This document shows, one piece after another, positions 45,154 to 55,500 of a stretch of 64,000 nt of DNA. The position numbers and the translations under genes are program-made. This DNA is from Campylobacter sp. VBCF_01 NA2 (lineage in GTDB: Bacteria > Campylobacterota > Campylobacteria > Campylobacterales > Campylobacteraceae), in contig NZ_CP115607.1 of NCBI RefSeq assembly GCF_027797205.1, positions 186,001 to 250,000 on the forward strand, in the 5' to 3' direction. How positions within the stretch are numbered: the first letter of the stretch is position 1; the number at the start of each line of letters is the position of its first letter. Below the pieces are notes generated by a model. That model made no database searches. It worked only from the letters and a program-made list of their open reading frames with translations, and was not told the origin of the DNA.

Positions 45154-47480
45154 TAATAACGAAAAATTGGTTACAAGATTGGATTGATTTAAGCGAAGTT
45201 TCATCAGAAAATTTAGCCCTTACGCTAAATTCGATTGGTTTAGAGGTCGATGCGCACACTCGCATGAATATCCCAAATTTGGTCGTCGTGGGGCTAGTCA
45301 AAAGCAAAAGACGCCACGAAAATTCAGACCATTTAAATGTCTGCGAAGTCGATGTCGGCGAAAAAACGCTCCAAATCGTGTGCGGAGCCAAAAATGTCGA
45401 TGCAGGGCAGTTTGTAGCAGTAGCACTCGTGGGAGCGAAGCTTCCTGGCGGATTGGAGATCAAACCAGCCAAACTTCGTGGCGAAGAGAGCTTTGGTATG
45501 ATTTGCTCATCTACCGAGCTTGGGCTTCCTAAGACCTTTGACGGGATTATGATTTTAGACGAAAGTATCGGCGAGCTAATCCCTGGCAAGGCGTTAAATG
45601 AGTATGAAATTTTCAACGACGACATAATCGAGATCGAGCTTACTGCAAATAGGGGCGATTGCCTTAGTATTTTAGGTATCGCGCGAGATCTAAGTGCTGG
45701 GTTAAATTTAGCGTTAAAAGAAAAAGTCGAATTTAAAGATCCTGAAAATGCCCCAGGAATCGGCAGAATTCTAAATGTCCATACAAACGCCGAAAGCAAC
45801 GCGAGATTTGCGTTTCGCGCCTTTGAAGCAAGGAAAAATTTTGGCCTTTCCTTCAAACACATTTTGCGCCTTGCGATTGCCGATTTGCTAGGCTCTTGCG
45901 CCGTGCAAAACTATCTAAGCTATGTTACGCACGCGACGGGAGTTTTGCTAAGGGCGTATGATTTCGAAAAAATCGCTAATGGGAGCGAAAAAATTTCACT
46001 TGATATAAAACAGCTACAAAACGGCGAATTTGGCGTGTATTGTGGTGAAAAACTGCTAAGTATCGCTGGAATTTGCCAAGATGAAAATTTCAAAGCCTGC
46101 GATGGGACAAAAATCGTAATCATCGAGGCAAACTACACCAAACCCCTTGTCATCGCAAAAGCCATAAACGAAAACAAAAGCCTAAAAGGCGACGAGCAGG
46201 TTTATCGCTCATCTCGTGGTAGCGAGCCAAGCCTAGGCGTGGGAACGGATCTTTTATTTCGCATTTTGGGCGAAAATCCTTCGATTTTGCCGTATGCTGG
46301 CGCGCAGAGAATTTCGAGCGCGTATGAGCCTGTAACGATTAGATTTAGCGACAAAGAGATTAATAAAATGATTGGCGCAGATATTTCGCGCGATCAAATC
46401 GTAAAAATTCTAAAAAAACTAGGATTTGATATCAGCATAGAGGCTGATTTTATCAACGCCAAAGTTCCGCATTTTAGGCACGATGTGCTAAATGCGCACG
46501 ATATTTGCGAGGAAATCGTGCGAATCGTAGGCATTGATAATATCGCCTCAGCACCGATGAAATTCGAGGAAAAAACACGCATAAACGAAACTTATATAAA
46601 TTTGCAAAATTCACGCAAAGTGCGCAAAAAAGCGGTTGCTTTGGGATTTTTCGAGTGCGTGCATTATGTCTTTGACGATAGCAAAATTTTAGCCTCTCTT
46701 GGATTTACGCCGTGCAAAAAAGAGATTTTAAACCCAATCAATAGCGAGTTAGATGCGCTTCGCCCAACTCTAATAAATCATCTTTTGGCTTCATCTGAGC
46801 GAAATTTGAAAAATTCGAAAAAAAGCGTCAAGCTTTTCGAGCTTGGCACGGTTTTTGACGCTGAGGGCGTGCAATCGCAAAAACTGGGATTTGTCGCAAG
46901 CGGACTAAAAAATGAAAGCTCTATCGCAAACGGCGCGAAACCTGCGGCTGTGGATTTTCTATACTTTGCAGGATTAATTCAAAGCGTGATTGGTAAATTT
47001 AGCGTGAAAATCCCAGAGCAAAAAATTGGCTTTTTAAGCGAATTTGAACAAGCCTTAATTGAGCAAAATGGCGAAATTGTGGGCTTTATAGGGCGCGTAG
47101 ATGGCGATGTGGAAAAAAGTCGCGATTTAGAGAAAACATATTTGTGCGAGATTGATTTTGAAAAGCTAAAATTTGAAAGAATTATGGCAAATGCTTATTC
47201 GAAATTCCCTAGTATTTCGCGCGATTTAAGCATTTTGGTGCCAAATGACCTTAGATTTGAAAAGATTAAAGAGGTTATAAGCTCCCTTAAAATCGACACT
47301 TTGAAGGAATTTTTGCCGACTGATTTATATAGAGACGAAAGCCTAAAAGATAGCGCGAGTTTGACAATTAAATTTAGTTTCCAAGACGATAACAAAACCC
47401 TAGAAGATGACGAAGTAGCGGGCTTTATGGATAAAATTTTACAAGCATTAAATCAAAATTTAGGATTAGAATTACGATGA
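45150..47480 (+). CDS. pheT: Phenylalanyl-tRNA synthetase beta subunit
   Basis: The beta chain, 776 residues. Domain order: an OB-type tRNA-binding domain (about 40-150, [15 protein letters not shown]), the B3/B4 editing domain (about 200-370), B5 (about 395-465), the core class II-like domain, and a C-terminal ferredoxin-fold anticodon-binding domain (about 685-776, [13 protein letters not shown]). It overlaps pheS and aroA by four bases each, so five genes from pheS onward are packed tightly. Confidence 0.96.
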   Translation: MIITKNWLQDWIDLSEVSSENLALTLNSIGLEVDAHTRMNIPNLVVVGLVKSKRRHENSDHLNVCEVDVGEKTLQIVCGAKNVDAGQFVAVALVGAKLPGGLEIKPAKLRGEESFGMICSSTELGLPKTFDGIMILDESIGELIPGKALNEYEIFNDDIIEIELTANRGDCLSILGIARDLSAGLNLALKEKVEFKDPENAPGIGRILNVHTNAESNARFAFRAFEARKNFGLSFKHILRLAIADLLGSCAVQNYLSYVTHATGVLLRAYDFEKIANGSEKISLDIKQLQNGEFGVYCGEKLLSIAGICQDENFKACDGTKIVIIEANYTKPLVIAKAINENKSLKGDEQVYRSSRGSEPSLGVGTDLLFRILGENPSILPYAGAQRISSAYEPVTIRFSDKEINKMIGADISRDQIVKILKKLGFDISIEADFINAKVPHFRHDVLNAHDICEEIVRIVGIDNIASAPMKFEEKTRINETYINLQNSRKVRKKAVALGFFECVHYVFDDSKILASLGFTPCKKEILNPINSELDALRPTLINHLLASSERNLKNSKKSVKLFELGTVFDAEGVQSQKLGFVASGLKNESSIANGAKPAAVDFLYFAGLIQSVIGKFSVKIPEQKIGFLSEFEQALIEQNGEIVGFIGRVDGDVEKSRDLEKTYLCEIDFEKLKFERIMANAYSKFPSISRDLSILVPNDLRFEKIKEVISSLKIDTLKEFLPTDLYRDESLKDSASLTIKFSFQDDNKTLEDDEVAGFMDKILQALNQNLGLELR

Positions 47481-48754
47481 GAATTTTCGCTCAAAAATCG
47501 CCATTAAATGCCGAAATTTCAAATATCGGCTCGGATAAATCGATCTCTCATAGAAGCGCAATTTTCGCGCTTTTATCGGATAGGACAAGCAAAATTTCAA
47601 ATTTTTTGCTAGCCGAGGATACGCTAAATACGCTAAAAATCGTAGAGGCTCTGGGTGCAGAGGTTAAGCGAGTGGGTGCCGAAGTCGAAATCACGCCAAA
47701 AGGCGCGATAAAAGAGCCAAATATGCCATTAGAGTGCGGGAACTCAGGCACTACGATTCGCCTTTTTATGGGGCTTTTAAGCTCGGTTAAGGGATTTTTC
47801 GTCCTAAGTGGCGATAAATACCTAAATGAGCGCCCAATGCGCAGAATAGGGGGTCCCCTAAGCAAAGTAGGGGCGAAAATTTACGGTCGTGATAATGCGA
47901 ACAAAGCTCCGATTGCAATCGAGGGAAATAAGCTTGAATATTTCGAATTTGATAGCAAAATTTCATCTGCTCAGGTCAAAACCGCTATGATTTTAGCCGC
48001 CCTTAATAGCAATGGTTGCAAATTTAGCGAACCTGAGCTAAGCCGCGATCACAGCGAAAAAATGCTAAAAGCCATGGGAGCGGATATTAGCACAAACGGC
48101 CTTGAACTGCGTGTAGAGCCACTACGCGCATCACTTAAACCGCTTGAAATTTTCGTGCCAAACGACCCAAGCTCGGCGTTTTATTACGCTGTGGCAGCCT
48201 CGATAATCCCGGGCTCGCATATCGTGCTAAAAAATATGCTTTTAAATAAAACTCGCATAGAAGCTTACGAAATTTTAAAGAAAATGGGCGCTAAAATCAG
48301 CTACAAAAAAACCGATGAAATTTACGAAGAAATCGGCGATATCGAAATTTCTTACGCCCCGCTTCACGCCGTAGATGTTAGTGAAAATATCCCGTGGATG
48401 ATAGATGAAGCCCCAGCCTTAGCCGTGGCGTTTGCCTGCGCGCAGGGCAAAAGCACCCTAAAAAACGCAAAAGAACTTCGCGTCAAAGAGTGCGACCGCA
48501 TAACTGTCATGGTCGAGGGATTAAAGGCGTGTGGCGTGAAAGCTAGCGAGCTAGAAGATGGCTTTGAAATCATGGGCGGTGGAGAAATGAGCCCAGCAAT
48601 CATCACGCCTCATGGCGATCACAGAATTGCGATGAGCTTCGCTATTTTGGGGCTTAAATGCGGTATGATGATAGAAGATGCCAAATGTATCGCGACATCT
48701 TTTCCAAATTTCAGCGAAATTTTAAAACAAATCGGAGCTAGCGTTGAGGATTGA
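47477..48754 (+). CDS. aroA: 3-phosphoshikimate 1-carboxyvinyltransferase (EPSP synthase)
   Basis: Joins phosphoenolpyruvate to shikimate-3-phosphate for aromatic amino acid synthesis; 425 residues. Motifs: SDKSISHRSAI (about 18-28), LECGNSGTTIRL (about 90-101), and the C-terminal LRVKECDRI and HGDHRIAMSF. It overlaps pheT at the start and ispH by 11 bases at the end. Confidence 0.96.
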   Translation: MRIFAQKSPLNAEISNIGSDKSISHRSAIFALLSDRTSKISNFLLAEDTLNTLKIVEALGAEVKRVGAEVEITPKGAIKEPNMPLECGNSGTTIRLFMGLLSSVKGFFVLSGDKYLNERPMRRIGGPLSKVGAKIYGRDNANKAPIAIEGNKLEYFEFDSKISSAQVKTAMILAALNSNGCKFSEPELSRDHSEKMLKAMGADISTNGLELRVEPLRASLKPLEIFVPNDPSSAFYYAVAASIIPGSHIVLKNMLLNKTRIEAYEILKKMGAKISYKKTDEIYEEIGDIEISYAPLHAVDVSENIPWMIDEAPALAVAFACAQGKSTLKNAKELRVKECDRITVMVEGLKACGVKASELEDGFEIMGGGEMSPAIITPHGDHRIAMSFAILGLKCGMMIEDAKCIATSFPNFSEILKQIGASVED

Positions 48755-49577
48755 AATGGCCAAAAGCTACGGCTTTTGCTTCGGGGTAAAAAGAGCGATT
48801 AAAATCGCAGAAAACGCAGGCGAGGCCTCGACGATAGGCGAGCTAATCCACAACGCAGAAGAGATCAACCGTCTAAGGCAAAATTTTGGCGTTAAAACCC
48901 TAAAAGACGCTAGCGAAGTAAGCGATGAAAAAAAGCTCATAATCCGCACACACGGTATCCAAAAAGAGGATTTGACGCGCCTAAGAGAGCAAAATAAAGA
49001 GCTCATCGACGCGACCTGCCCCTTTGTGACCAAACCACAGCAAATCGTCGAAAAAATGAGCGATGAGGGGTATGATATCGTGATTTTTGGCGATAGCAAC
49101 CACCCAGAGGTAAAAGGGGTGAAATCCTATGCTAAGGGCAGGGTTTTTGTGGTTTTAGAGCCAAGTGAATTGGACGAGATTAAGCTAAATTCAAAGGTCG
49201 CGGTAGTTTCGCAAACTACGAAAAAAATCGAAAATTTTGTCAAAATTGTGGATTATTTAATGCAAAAATCGCGCGAGGTGCGTATTTTTAACACCATCTG
49301 CAACGCAACGCTAGAAAACCAAGAAGCAGCCGCCGAACTTGCCAAAAAAGCCGATATTATGATAATCGTGGGTGGCAAAAATTCATCAAACACAAAGCAA
49401 CTTTTTTTGATTTCACAAAGCTTTTGCAAGGATAGTTATTTGATCGAAAACGAAGACGAAATCGAGCAAATTTGGTTTAAAAATAAAAATTTATGCGGGA
49501 TTTCAGCAGGGGCTAGCACGCCTGATTGGATTATCAAAAAAGTCGTTGAAAAAATCGAAAAAATATCAAAATTTTAA
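48744..49577 (+). CDS. ispH: 4-hydroxy-3-methylbut-2-enyl diphosphate reductase
   Basis: The last enzyme of the MEP isoprenoid pathway, 277 residues. The three Fe-S cysteines are C12 (SYGFCFGV), C92 (DATCPFV) and C186 (ICNAT), and the THG and TQTT-like segments follow the family. The TTG start at 48744 keeps the IEMAKSYGFCFG context of Campylobacter homologues and has GGAG 6 bases before it; ATG 48756 is an alternative. Confidence 0.95.
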   Translation: MRIEMAKSYGFCFGVKRAIKIAENAGEASTIGELIHNAEEINRLRQNFGVKTLKDASEVSDEKKLIIRTHGIQKEDLTRLREQNKELIDATCPFVTKPQQIVEKMSDEGYDIVIFGDSNHPEVKGVKSYAKGRVFVVLEPSELDEIKLNSKVAVVSQTTKKIENFVKIVDYLMQKSREVRIFNTICNATLENQEAAAELAKKADIMIIVGGKNSSNTKQLFLISQSFCKDSYLIENEDEIEQIWFKNKNLCGISAGASTPDWIIKKVVEKIEKISKF

Positions 49578-49700
49578 AATTTCATCTCAAATTTAACATA
49601 TCAAAATTTAAAAAAATTTAGTTGATTAAAAGCAAAATTTAGGTAAGATTTAGTTTTTAGCATTTTTGTTAAAAATGTAAATAAATTTAAAGGAAGCTTT

Positions 49701-51362
49701 ATGGCCGAGGTGAACGAGAAAGTTCAAAATCACGCAGATGAAGATTTTGCGAAATTGTTAGAAGAGTATGACAACCAAAAATCACACGATGAGGTAGTCA
49801 CAGGTAAGGTTATCGCTGTTAAAGACAACGAGATTTTCGTAGATGTGGGTAGAAAGCTAGAAGGAGTTTTGGATGTATCCGAAGTGAGCGATGCCCAAGG
49901 AAACTTGTGTGTAAAAGTAGGTGATGACATTAAAGTCGCGATAATCGGAAGTAGAGGTGGTCGCCCGGTCGTATCATATAGAAAAGCTATAAAAAAAGAA
50001 AAAGTTAAAGCATTTATCGATTCTTATGATGAAAATGCAGAAAATGTATATGATGTCAAAATCGTCTCTTTTAACAAAGGCGGTTATGTTTGCGTTAGCG
50101 AAGATGATGTCGAGTTTTTTATGCCACGCTCTCAAAGTGCGCTTAAAAACCCAAATGGCGCTATCGGAAAGACTTTTAAAGTAAAAGTTCTAAAAGTAAA
50201 TGAAGATGAGCTAAGTATCGTGGTTTCACGCAAAAAATTGCTTGATGAGGACCGCAAAGCAAGCAAAGAAATCATCGAAAAAATCGTAGCTACTGAGGGT
50301 GTCATCGAAGGCACAGTCAAAAAAATCACAACTTATGGTATGTTTGTCGATGTAGGTGGCGTAGATGGACTAGTTCATTACAGCGAAATTTCATACAAAG
50401 GCCCTGTAAATCCTAGCTCACTTTATAAAGACGGCGACAAAGTCCCAGTCAAAGTGGTCAAATACGATAGCGACAAAAAACACCTATCTCTTTCAATCAA
50501 AGCTGCAATGCCAGATCCTTGGAACGAGATCAAAGACAGCCTAGAAGTCGGCGACACAATCCGCGTAAAAATCAGCAATATCGAGCCTTATGGCGCATTT
50601 GTTGATTTAGGCAACGATATCGAGGGATTTTTGCACATTAGCGAAATTTCATGGGATAAAAATATCAAAAATCCAAAAGACTTCATCAGCGAGGGCGAAG
50701 AAATCGATGTAGAAGTCGTAGAAATCAACCCAGATGAAAGAAGACTAAGAGTAAGCCTTAAAAACTTGCTTCCAAAACCATTTGATGAATTTTTGGCAAA
50801 ATACAAAGTCGGCGATGTGGTAAAAGGTGCAATCACAACAATCACAAATTTTGGCGCATTTGTTAGAATCGACAGCGTAGAGGGTCTTTTGCACAATGAA
50901 GACGCTTCTTGGGATAGAAACGAAAAATGCAAAAATTTATTCAAAATCGGCGATGAACTAGAAGTCAAAATTATCAAAATCGACAACGACACACAAAAAA
51001 TTTCACTAAATCGCAAAGAGCTAGGCGATAGCCCGATTAGCGATTATGCGAAATCTCACAAACAAGGCGATGTCGTAAAAGGTAAAATTCGCGATATCAA
51101 AGATTTTGGAATCTTCGTAGAGTTAGAAGGTGGCGTAGATGCGCTACTTCGCAAAGAGGATTTGGGCGATAAGAGCGCAGATGAGATCAAAATCGGCGAT
51201 GAAATCGAAGCTGCAATTGCATTTATCGATGAAAAGAAAAATCGTATTCGCCTAAGCGTTCGCAGACTAGCTCACCAAAAAGAGCGCGAGCTTTTAAACG
51301 AAGTAAATAGCGATGATGAAAAAATGACTTTGGGAGATCTTATTAAAGATCAACTAAAATAA
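49701..51362 (+). CDS. rpsA: 30S ribosomal protein S1
   Basis: A 553-residue mRNA-binding ribosomal protein. Six S1 OB-fold repeats can be followed from about residue 33 to the end; good examples are EGTVKKITTYGMFVDVGGVDGLVHYSEI and RVKISNIEPYGAFVDLGNDIEGFLHISEISW. A good AAAGGAAG site precedes ATG. It lies 123 bases after ispH, behind an AT-rich leader likely to hold its promoter. Confidence 0.96.
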   Translation: MAEVNEKVQNHADEDFAKLLEEYDNQKSHDEVVTGKVIAVKDNEIFVDVGRKLEGVLDVSEVSDAQGNLCVKVGDDIKVAIIGSRGGRPVVSYRKAIKKEKVKAFIDSYDENAENVYDVKIVSFNKGGYVCVSEDDVEFFMPRSQSALKNPNGAIGKTFKVKVLKVNEDELSIVVSRKKLLDEDRKASKEIIEKIVATEGVIEGTVKKITTYGMFVDVGGVDGLVHYSEISYKGPVNPSSLYKDGDKVPVKVVKYDSDKKHLSLSIKAAMPDPWNEIKDSLEVGDTIRVKISNIEPYGAFVDLGNDIEGFLHISEISWDKNIKNPKDFISEGEEIDVEVVEINPDERRLRVSLKNLLPKPFDEFLAKYKVGDVVKGAITTITNFGAFVRIDSVEGLLHNEDASWDRNEKCKNLFKIGDELEVKIIKIDNDTQKISLNRKELGDSPISDYAKSHKQGDVVKGKIRDIKDFGIFVELEGGVDALLRKEDLGDKSADEIKIGDEIEAAIAFIDEKKNRIRLSVRRLAHQKERELLNEVNSDDEKMTLGDLIKDQLK

Positions 51363-51368
51363 CCCCGC

Positions 51369-51392
51369 TTGCAAGGCAGTTTTGCCTTGCAA
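51369..51392 (+). other. Hairpin without U-tract between rpsA and serA
   Basis: A perfect 10-bp stem TTGCAAGGCA/TGCCTTGCAA with a GTTT loop, 7 bases after the rpsA stop and 27 bases before serA. No T-run follows, so it may protect the mRNA 3' end, attenuate or mark processing rather than terminate. Confidence 0.6.
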
Positions 51393-51418
51393 CTCCACAT
51401 ACAAAATAGGAGAAATTT

Positions 51419-52996
51419 ATGAAAACTGTAATAGTTTGCGACGCAATCCACAATATAGGTTTTGAACTTCTCTCAAAAGAATCAGATATCAATGTAATCG
51501 ACGCTACCGATGTCCCAAAAGACGAGCTTTACGGCATGCTTGGCGATGCAGATGTAGCAATCACTAGAAGCTCGACTGCGGTAGATGAGAAATTCCTAAA
51601 TTCAGGAACTAATCTCAAAGCTATCGTGCGCGCAGGCGTGGGCGTGGATAACTGCGATATCGACGGCTGCTCTAAGCGCGGAATTATCCTTATGAATGTC
51701 CCTACGGCAAACACAATCGCCGCTGTGGAGATGACTATGTGCCACCTGCTAAATGCTGCCCGCAAATATGTAAATTCGTGCAATGATTTGAAAATCAATC
51801 GCATTTGGAAACGCGAAAAATGGTATGGCACTGAGCTATACAAAAAAAGCCTAGGCATTATCGGCTTCGGTAATATCGGCTCTCGCGTGGGTGTGCGCGC
51901 ACTTGGCTTTGGTATGAGCGTCATCGCGTATGACCCATATATCGATCCAGAAAAGGCCACAAAACTAGGCGTGAAATACACTACGAATTTCGATGATATC
52001 CTAGCGTGCGATTTCATCACAATCCACACGCCAAAAAACCGCGAAACTATCAATATGATTGACGAGCCACAAATTGCGAAGATGAAAGATGGCGTGCGCC
52101 TCATAAACTGCGCGCGCGGTGGATTATACAACGAAGCAGCCTTAGTAAAAAACCTAAAATCAGGCAAAATCGCATATCTAGGCATAGATGTTTTCGACAA
52201 AGAACCAGCCACTTCGCATGATTTCTTAGATATCGAAAATTTAACCGCCACTCCGCACCTTGGCGCAAACACTTTGGAATCGCAAAGAAATATTGCAGTC
52301 GAAGCTGCTGAGCAAGCTATCAGCGCAGCACGCGGTATCAGTTATCCAAATGCGCTAAATTTGCCTATCAAATCCGAGGATTTACCAGCCTCAATCGAAG
52401 CTTATGTGGATTTGATATCAAAAATGGCATATCTAGCCGCCCAAATCAACAAAGGCCCGATAAAATCTATCAAAATCGAGGGTAGTGGTGAGATTGCACA
52501 ATACCTAAATTCAATGCTAGTTTTCGCTATCGTGGGCGCAATGCACGATAGTTTGGGCGATTCGCTAAATTATGTCAATGCGAAATTCCTAGCCGATGAG
52601 AAGAGTATCGAGACCGAGTATAAAGAGTGCGTGGGCAGTATCTACAAAAATGAGATTGGCGTTACGATTATCACAGACAAGGACACTTCGAGCGTCGTGG
52701 GCACGGTCTTTGACGGCAAAGAGGGTCGCATAGTCAATGTCAATGGATTTAAAACTGACTTCAAGCCAAAAGGCAAGATGATAATCTTCAAAAACACCGA
52801 TGTCCCGGGCGTCATCAAAAACATAAGCACGATTTTAGCCGATGAGAATATCAATATCGCTGACTTCCGCCTAGGCAGAGGCGAGGACGGCAACGCACTA
52901 GCCGTGATCTTAGTCGATTCTCAGGTGCAAAAATCAGTCCTAGAAAAGCTCGCTAAACTAGACACTTGCCTCATGGTGCGCTACGCATCGTTATAA
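51419..52996 (+). CDS. serA: D-3-phosphoglycerate dehydrogenase
   Basis: The first enzyme of serine synthesis, 525 residues (long form). The NAD-binding GFGNIGSRVG lies near 149-158, the catalytic Arg in NCARGG (about 230), and the His in TATPHLGANT (about 280). An intervening ASB-like domain (about 320-450) and a C-terminal ACT domain (about 455-525) are typical of allosteric control. It lies 56 bases after rpsA. Confidence 0.96.
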   Translation: MKTVIVCDAIHNIGFELLSKESDINVIDATDVPKDELYGMLGDADVAITRSSTAVDEKFLNSGTNLKAIVRAGVGVDNCDIDGCSKRGIILMNVPTANTIAAVEMTMCHLLNAARKYVNSCNDLKINRIWKREKWYGTELYKKSLGIIGFGNIGSRVGVRALGFGMSVIAYDPYIDPEKATKLGVKYTTNFDDILACDFITIHTPKNRETINMIDEPQIAKMKDGVRLINCARGGLYNEAALVKNLKSGKIAYLGIDVFDKEPATSHDFLDIENLTATPHLGANTLESQRNIAVEAAEQAISAARGISYPNALNLPIKSEDLPASIEAYVDLISKMAYLAAQINKGPIKSIKIEGSGEIAQYLNSMLVFAIVGAMHDSLGDSLNYVNAKFLADEKSIETEYKECVGSIYKNEIGVTIITDKDTSSVVGTVFDGKEGRIVNVNGFKTDFKPKGKMIIFKNTDVPGVIKNISTILADENINIADFRLGRGEDGNALAVILVDSQVQKSVLEKLAKLDTCLMVRYASL

Positions 52997-53016
52997 ATTT
53001 AGTCAAATTTAATGTA

Positions 53017-53047
53017 GGGGTTATAATAACGATTTTATTATAACCCC
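53017..53047. terminator. Long hairpin after serA
   Basis: A perfect 13-bp stem GGGGTTATAATAA and its complement with a 5-base loop, 21 bases after the serA stop. The plus-strand tail is A-rich. The hairpin lies between serA and the minus-strand genes and may act on both strands. Apart from it, I see nothing in the gap 52997-53182. Confidence 0.6.
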
Positions 53048-53182
53048 AAAAGAAAGCAATATGATAAAAAATTTAGAATTTTCTTAGTTTTAATCTGTAT
53101 TACCATGAGCAAAAATCCCCAAAACATTAAATTTGTAAAAATTTAAAACTATATGAAATTTTGGATAGAAAGTTTTATGCGC

Positions 53183-53383
53183 TTATAAAATAGCGCAAAA
53201 ATGGGCTTTTTTTATAAAATATGTAAGCGAATTTCCTGTGTATTTCACAAAAAGATAATCGATTAAAAGCAGAATTATATATGCAAAGCACAAAACGCAA
53301 GCTATGAGCAACGAGGCTTTTGTGCGCAAGAATTTTATTAAAAAAATGGATAGTAAAAATAAGGTCGTTGAAATGTAGGTCAA
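53183..53383 (-). pseudogene. Truncated N-terminal paralog of the LtaS-like sulfatase, or a small membrane protein
   Basis: A 66-residue open frame starting with TTG 5 bases after the ATPase stop. Its first 50 residues align without early gaps to the N-terminus of the sulfatase at 56778-58244: shared letters include MTY, S, F, FL-KFL, K, L, AC, F-YI, D and Y-G, about 21 of 51 by eye. It stops where the sulfatase continues with its third helix, and no homologous sequence follows. The simplest reading is a remnant of a duplicated sulfatase gene. A working two-helix membrane protein translated together with the ATPase cannot be excluded. Confidence 0.6.
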
Positions 53384-53388
53384 ATTAA

Positions 53389-55443
53389 TTATTGCTCCGT
53401 TTTTTGTGCGGTGGTGTTTATGATGAGTGGTAAATTCGATTTTATTGCCTTGCCTGCCACTACTGCATGATATTTTTTTAGCCCAGATAAAGATTGAGCT
53501 AAATCTTTTCCTATGTAATTACTTAAAAAATTATAATTTGTTTCATCGAAAGATTGAAAACAAATCATAGTATTACATTGAGTTAATATAGTTTTAGAAA
53601 TATTTGCAGTTCTTTGTCCTATTATCATAAATCCTATATTATACTTTCTGCCTTGCAACGCTATTTGACTTATTGTATTTACAACGCCTTGCGAAGTCTT
53701 ATCATTAGTTCCTGTAAAATTCCACTCTGGCACAATAGTATGAGCCTCTTCTATAACAATTAAAATTCTTTTATTTTGCGTTTCGCTATTTTTTGCCATT
53801 TCAAAAATTTCTTTAAAGAAAAATTTAATGTATTCGAGTGTGCTGATATTATTAACAAAATCTGGTAAATTAAAAGTTGTCAAATTATCATCTGACGATA
53901 AGAAGACCTCTATATTATTTCTTAATTTTGTTTTAATATTGTTAGTCCAAGTTGCAATATTTGTCCTATTTTGTTGATTTGCATATTTTTCATTTTCTGA
54001 AACCAAATTATCAATATTTTGTTGTATTTCATTAACATCGTCATTTTTTATAATATTTTGCATATTACTAAAATATTTTATATATTCATTATTAAAATCC
54101 ACACAAATGACTTTGGTATCATTTATTAAGGCTTTTATAATTTCTTTTGCTAAAAAAGATTTTCCAGAACCTGTAACACCAATTAAAGCAGTATGATAAT
54201 TGACCATATCATGTAAATTTACAATAGATGAAATATTTGTTTTTGGAATTATTCCTAATTTATATTCTGGATAATCAATATTTTCTTTGTTTGAAATATT
54301 GTTTACAATAAAGATTGGTGAATACATATTTGGAACCCAACCGAATTTTTCAAATTCTAATGTTTCTTGATTGAATTTGCCCAATTGTATAGCTTCGCCA
54401 ATTATATAACCAAATTTATTTTTTTGTTCTAAAAATTCGCTCTCTGTAATGCCGTTGGTAATTTGATAGAATATTTTTTCGCCATTTATCTCAATTTCTA
54501 ACAAATCACCTTTTTCAATATTATTATTTATTTTTGAATATTCAAATTTTATTTTTAAGATATCAGAATTCTCGGATACTATACCAACAAATGAATTTAT
54601 TTTATTTTTAATAATATCATCATTTATTAAAAAAACTATATTTTTGTCTTTTATTATATTTTTACTTTCTTGCAATACGCAAATTTTTGCCCATAGTTGA
54701 TTATTGAGATAATATATATCAAGAATAAAACCTTTAAAAGATTTATTGGAATTATTTGAAAATTCTATGACAGAAAATTTTTTTATATCTTGTTTATCCT
54801 CATACATTTTTACAAGAAAAATTTTATTTGATTGTATGGCAAATATTCTACCAATAGCTTCTTTGCTTTTAACATTTGTTTTAAAACTAAAAGAAGTGTG
54901 CAACTTCTTAGGATCAATTAATAAAATAAAAAACCAAAAAATAAACCAAATAAAAATGTTAAAATCATCGTTTTTATAATATAACAACAAAGTGGATATA
55001 AAAACAATAGAATATAATAATTTACCTTGCCCAAAAATTATTATAAATTTTTTTATATTATCAGTTACGATATTTAATATATTGTTTTCGCTTTGGTTTT
55101 TTCCATAATCTCCTAGTATTATTACTACAATAGAGAGAAATAATATACTGATAAAAAAAGAAAAAATAATCCACCAAAGAGTATTGTTTGCATAATTGTT
55201 TTTAACAGCTAAATAAACCATAACTAACGCAAATGAATTTGTAAATACATTTTTTGGAGAAGTATAAAAAGGCTCTATAAAAAGCAAAGATATAATCATA
55301 GTTGCAAGACCAGAATAGAACCATATATCCTTTGTTTCAGTTGTAGGTAAAAAATCACCCGTTAAACTTTTATGAAAAATTATAAATAATAATATCGATG
55401 ATGTGAAAATAAAAAATCTATTATATACAATTTTGTTTATCAT
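53389..55443 (-). CDS. Membrane-anchored HerA/DUF87-type ATPase
   Basis: A 684-residue protein. The first 180 residues hold about six hydrophobic helices. A beta-rich middle region follows (about 190-400), and then a HerA/FtsK-superfamily motor domain: Walker A GVTGSGKS (422-429), Walker B ILIVIEEAH (E565, E566), and the QR-containing sensor IIGQRTANISK (about 603-613). HerA-like ATPases pump or translocate DNA or protein, and several work in antiphage systems with a nuclease; no nuclease or NurA partner is adjacent here. Its DNA is far more AT-rich than serA or galU, a sign of recent transfer. Substrate and role are unknown. Confidence 0.82.
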   Translation of the reverse strand: MINKIVYNRFFIFTSSILLFIIFHKSLTGDFLPTTETKDIWFYSGLATMIISLLFIEPFYTSPKNVFTNSFALVMVYLAVKNNYANNTLWWIIFSFFISILFLSIVVIILGDYGKNQSENNILNIVTDNIKKFIIIFGQGKLLYSIVFISTLLLYYKNDDFNIFIWFIFWFFILLIDPKKLHTSFSFKTNVKSKEAIGRIFAIQSNKIFLVKMYEDKQDIKKFSVIEFSNNSNKSFKGFILDIYYLNNQLWAKICVLQESKNIIKDKNIVFLINDDIIKNKINSFVGIVSENSDILKIKFEYSKINNNIEKGDLLEIEINGEKIFYQITNGITESEFLEQKNKFGYIIGEAIQLGKFNQETLEFEKFGWVPNMYSPIFIVNNISNKENIDYPEYKLGIIPKTNISSIVNLHDMVNYHTALIGVTGSGKSFLAKEIIKALINDTKVICVDFNNEYIKYFSNMQNIIKNDDVNEIQQNIDNLVSENEKYANQQNRTNIATWTNNIKTKLRNNIEVFLSSDDNLTTFNLPDFVNNISTLEYIKFFFKEIFEMAKNSETQNKRILIVIEEAHTIVPEWNFTGTNDKTSQGVVNTISQIALQGRKYNIGFMIIGQRTANISKTILTQCNTMICFQSFDETNYNFLSNYIGKDLAQSLSGLKKYHAVVAGKAIKSNLPLIINTTAQKTEQ

Positions 55444-55500
55444 TTCTAAAATTTGAAAAAATTTAATTTACCTTGATTATTTGGCTTTAATCGCTTTGGT

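Noticed and set aside
45146-45862. 238-residue minus-strand frame over the pheT start
   Set aside because: It is a shadow of pheT; the plus-strand domain motifs are unambiguous.
51529-52272. 247-residue minus-strand frame over serA
   Set aside because: It is the complement of the well-conserved serA gene, without a ribosome site or family features.
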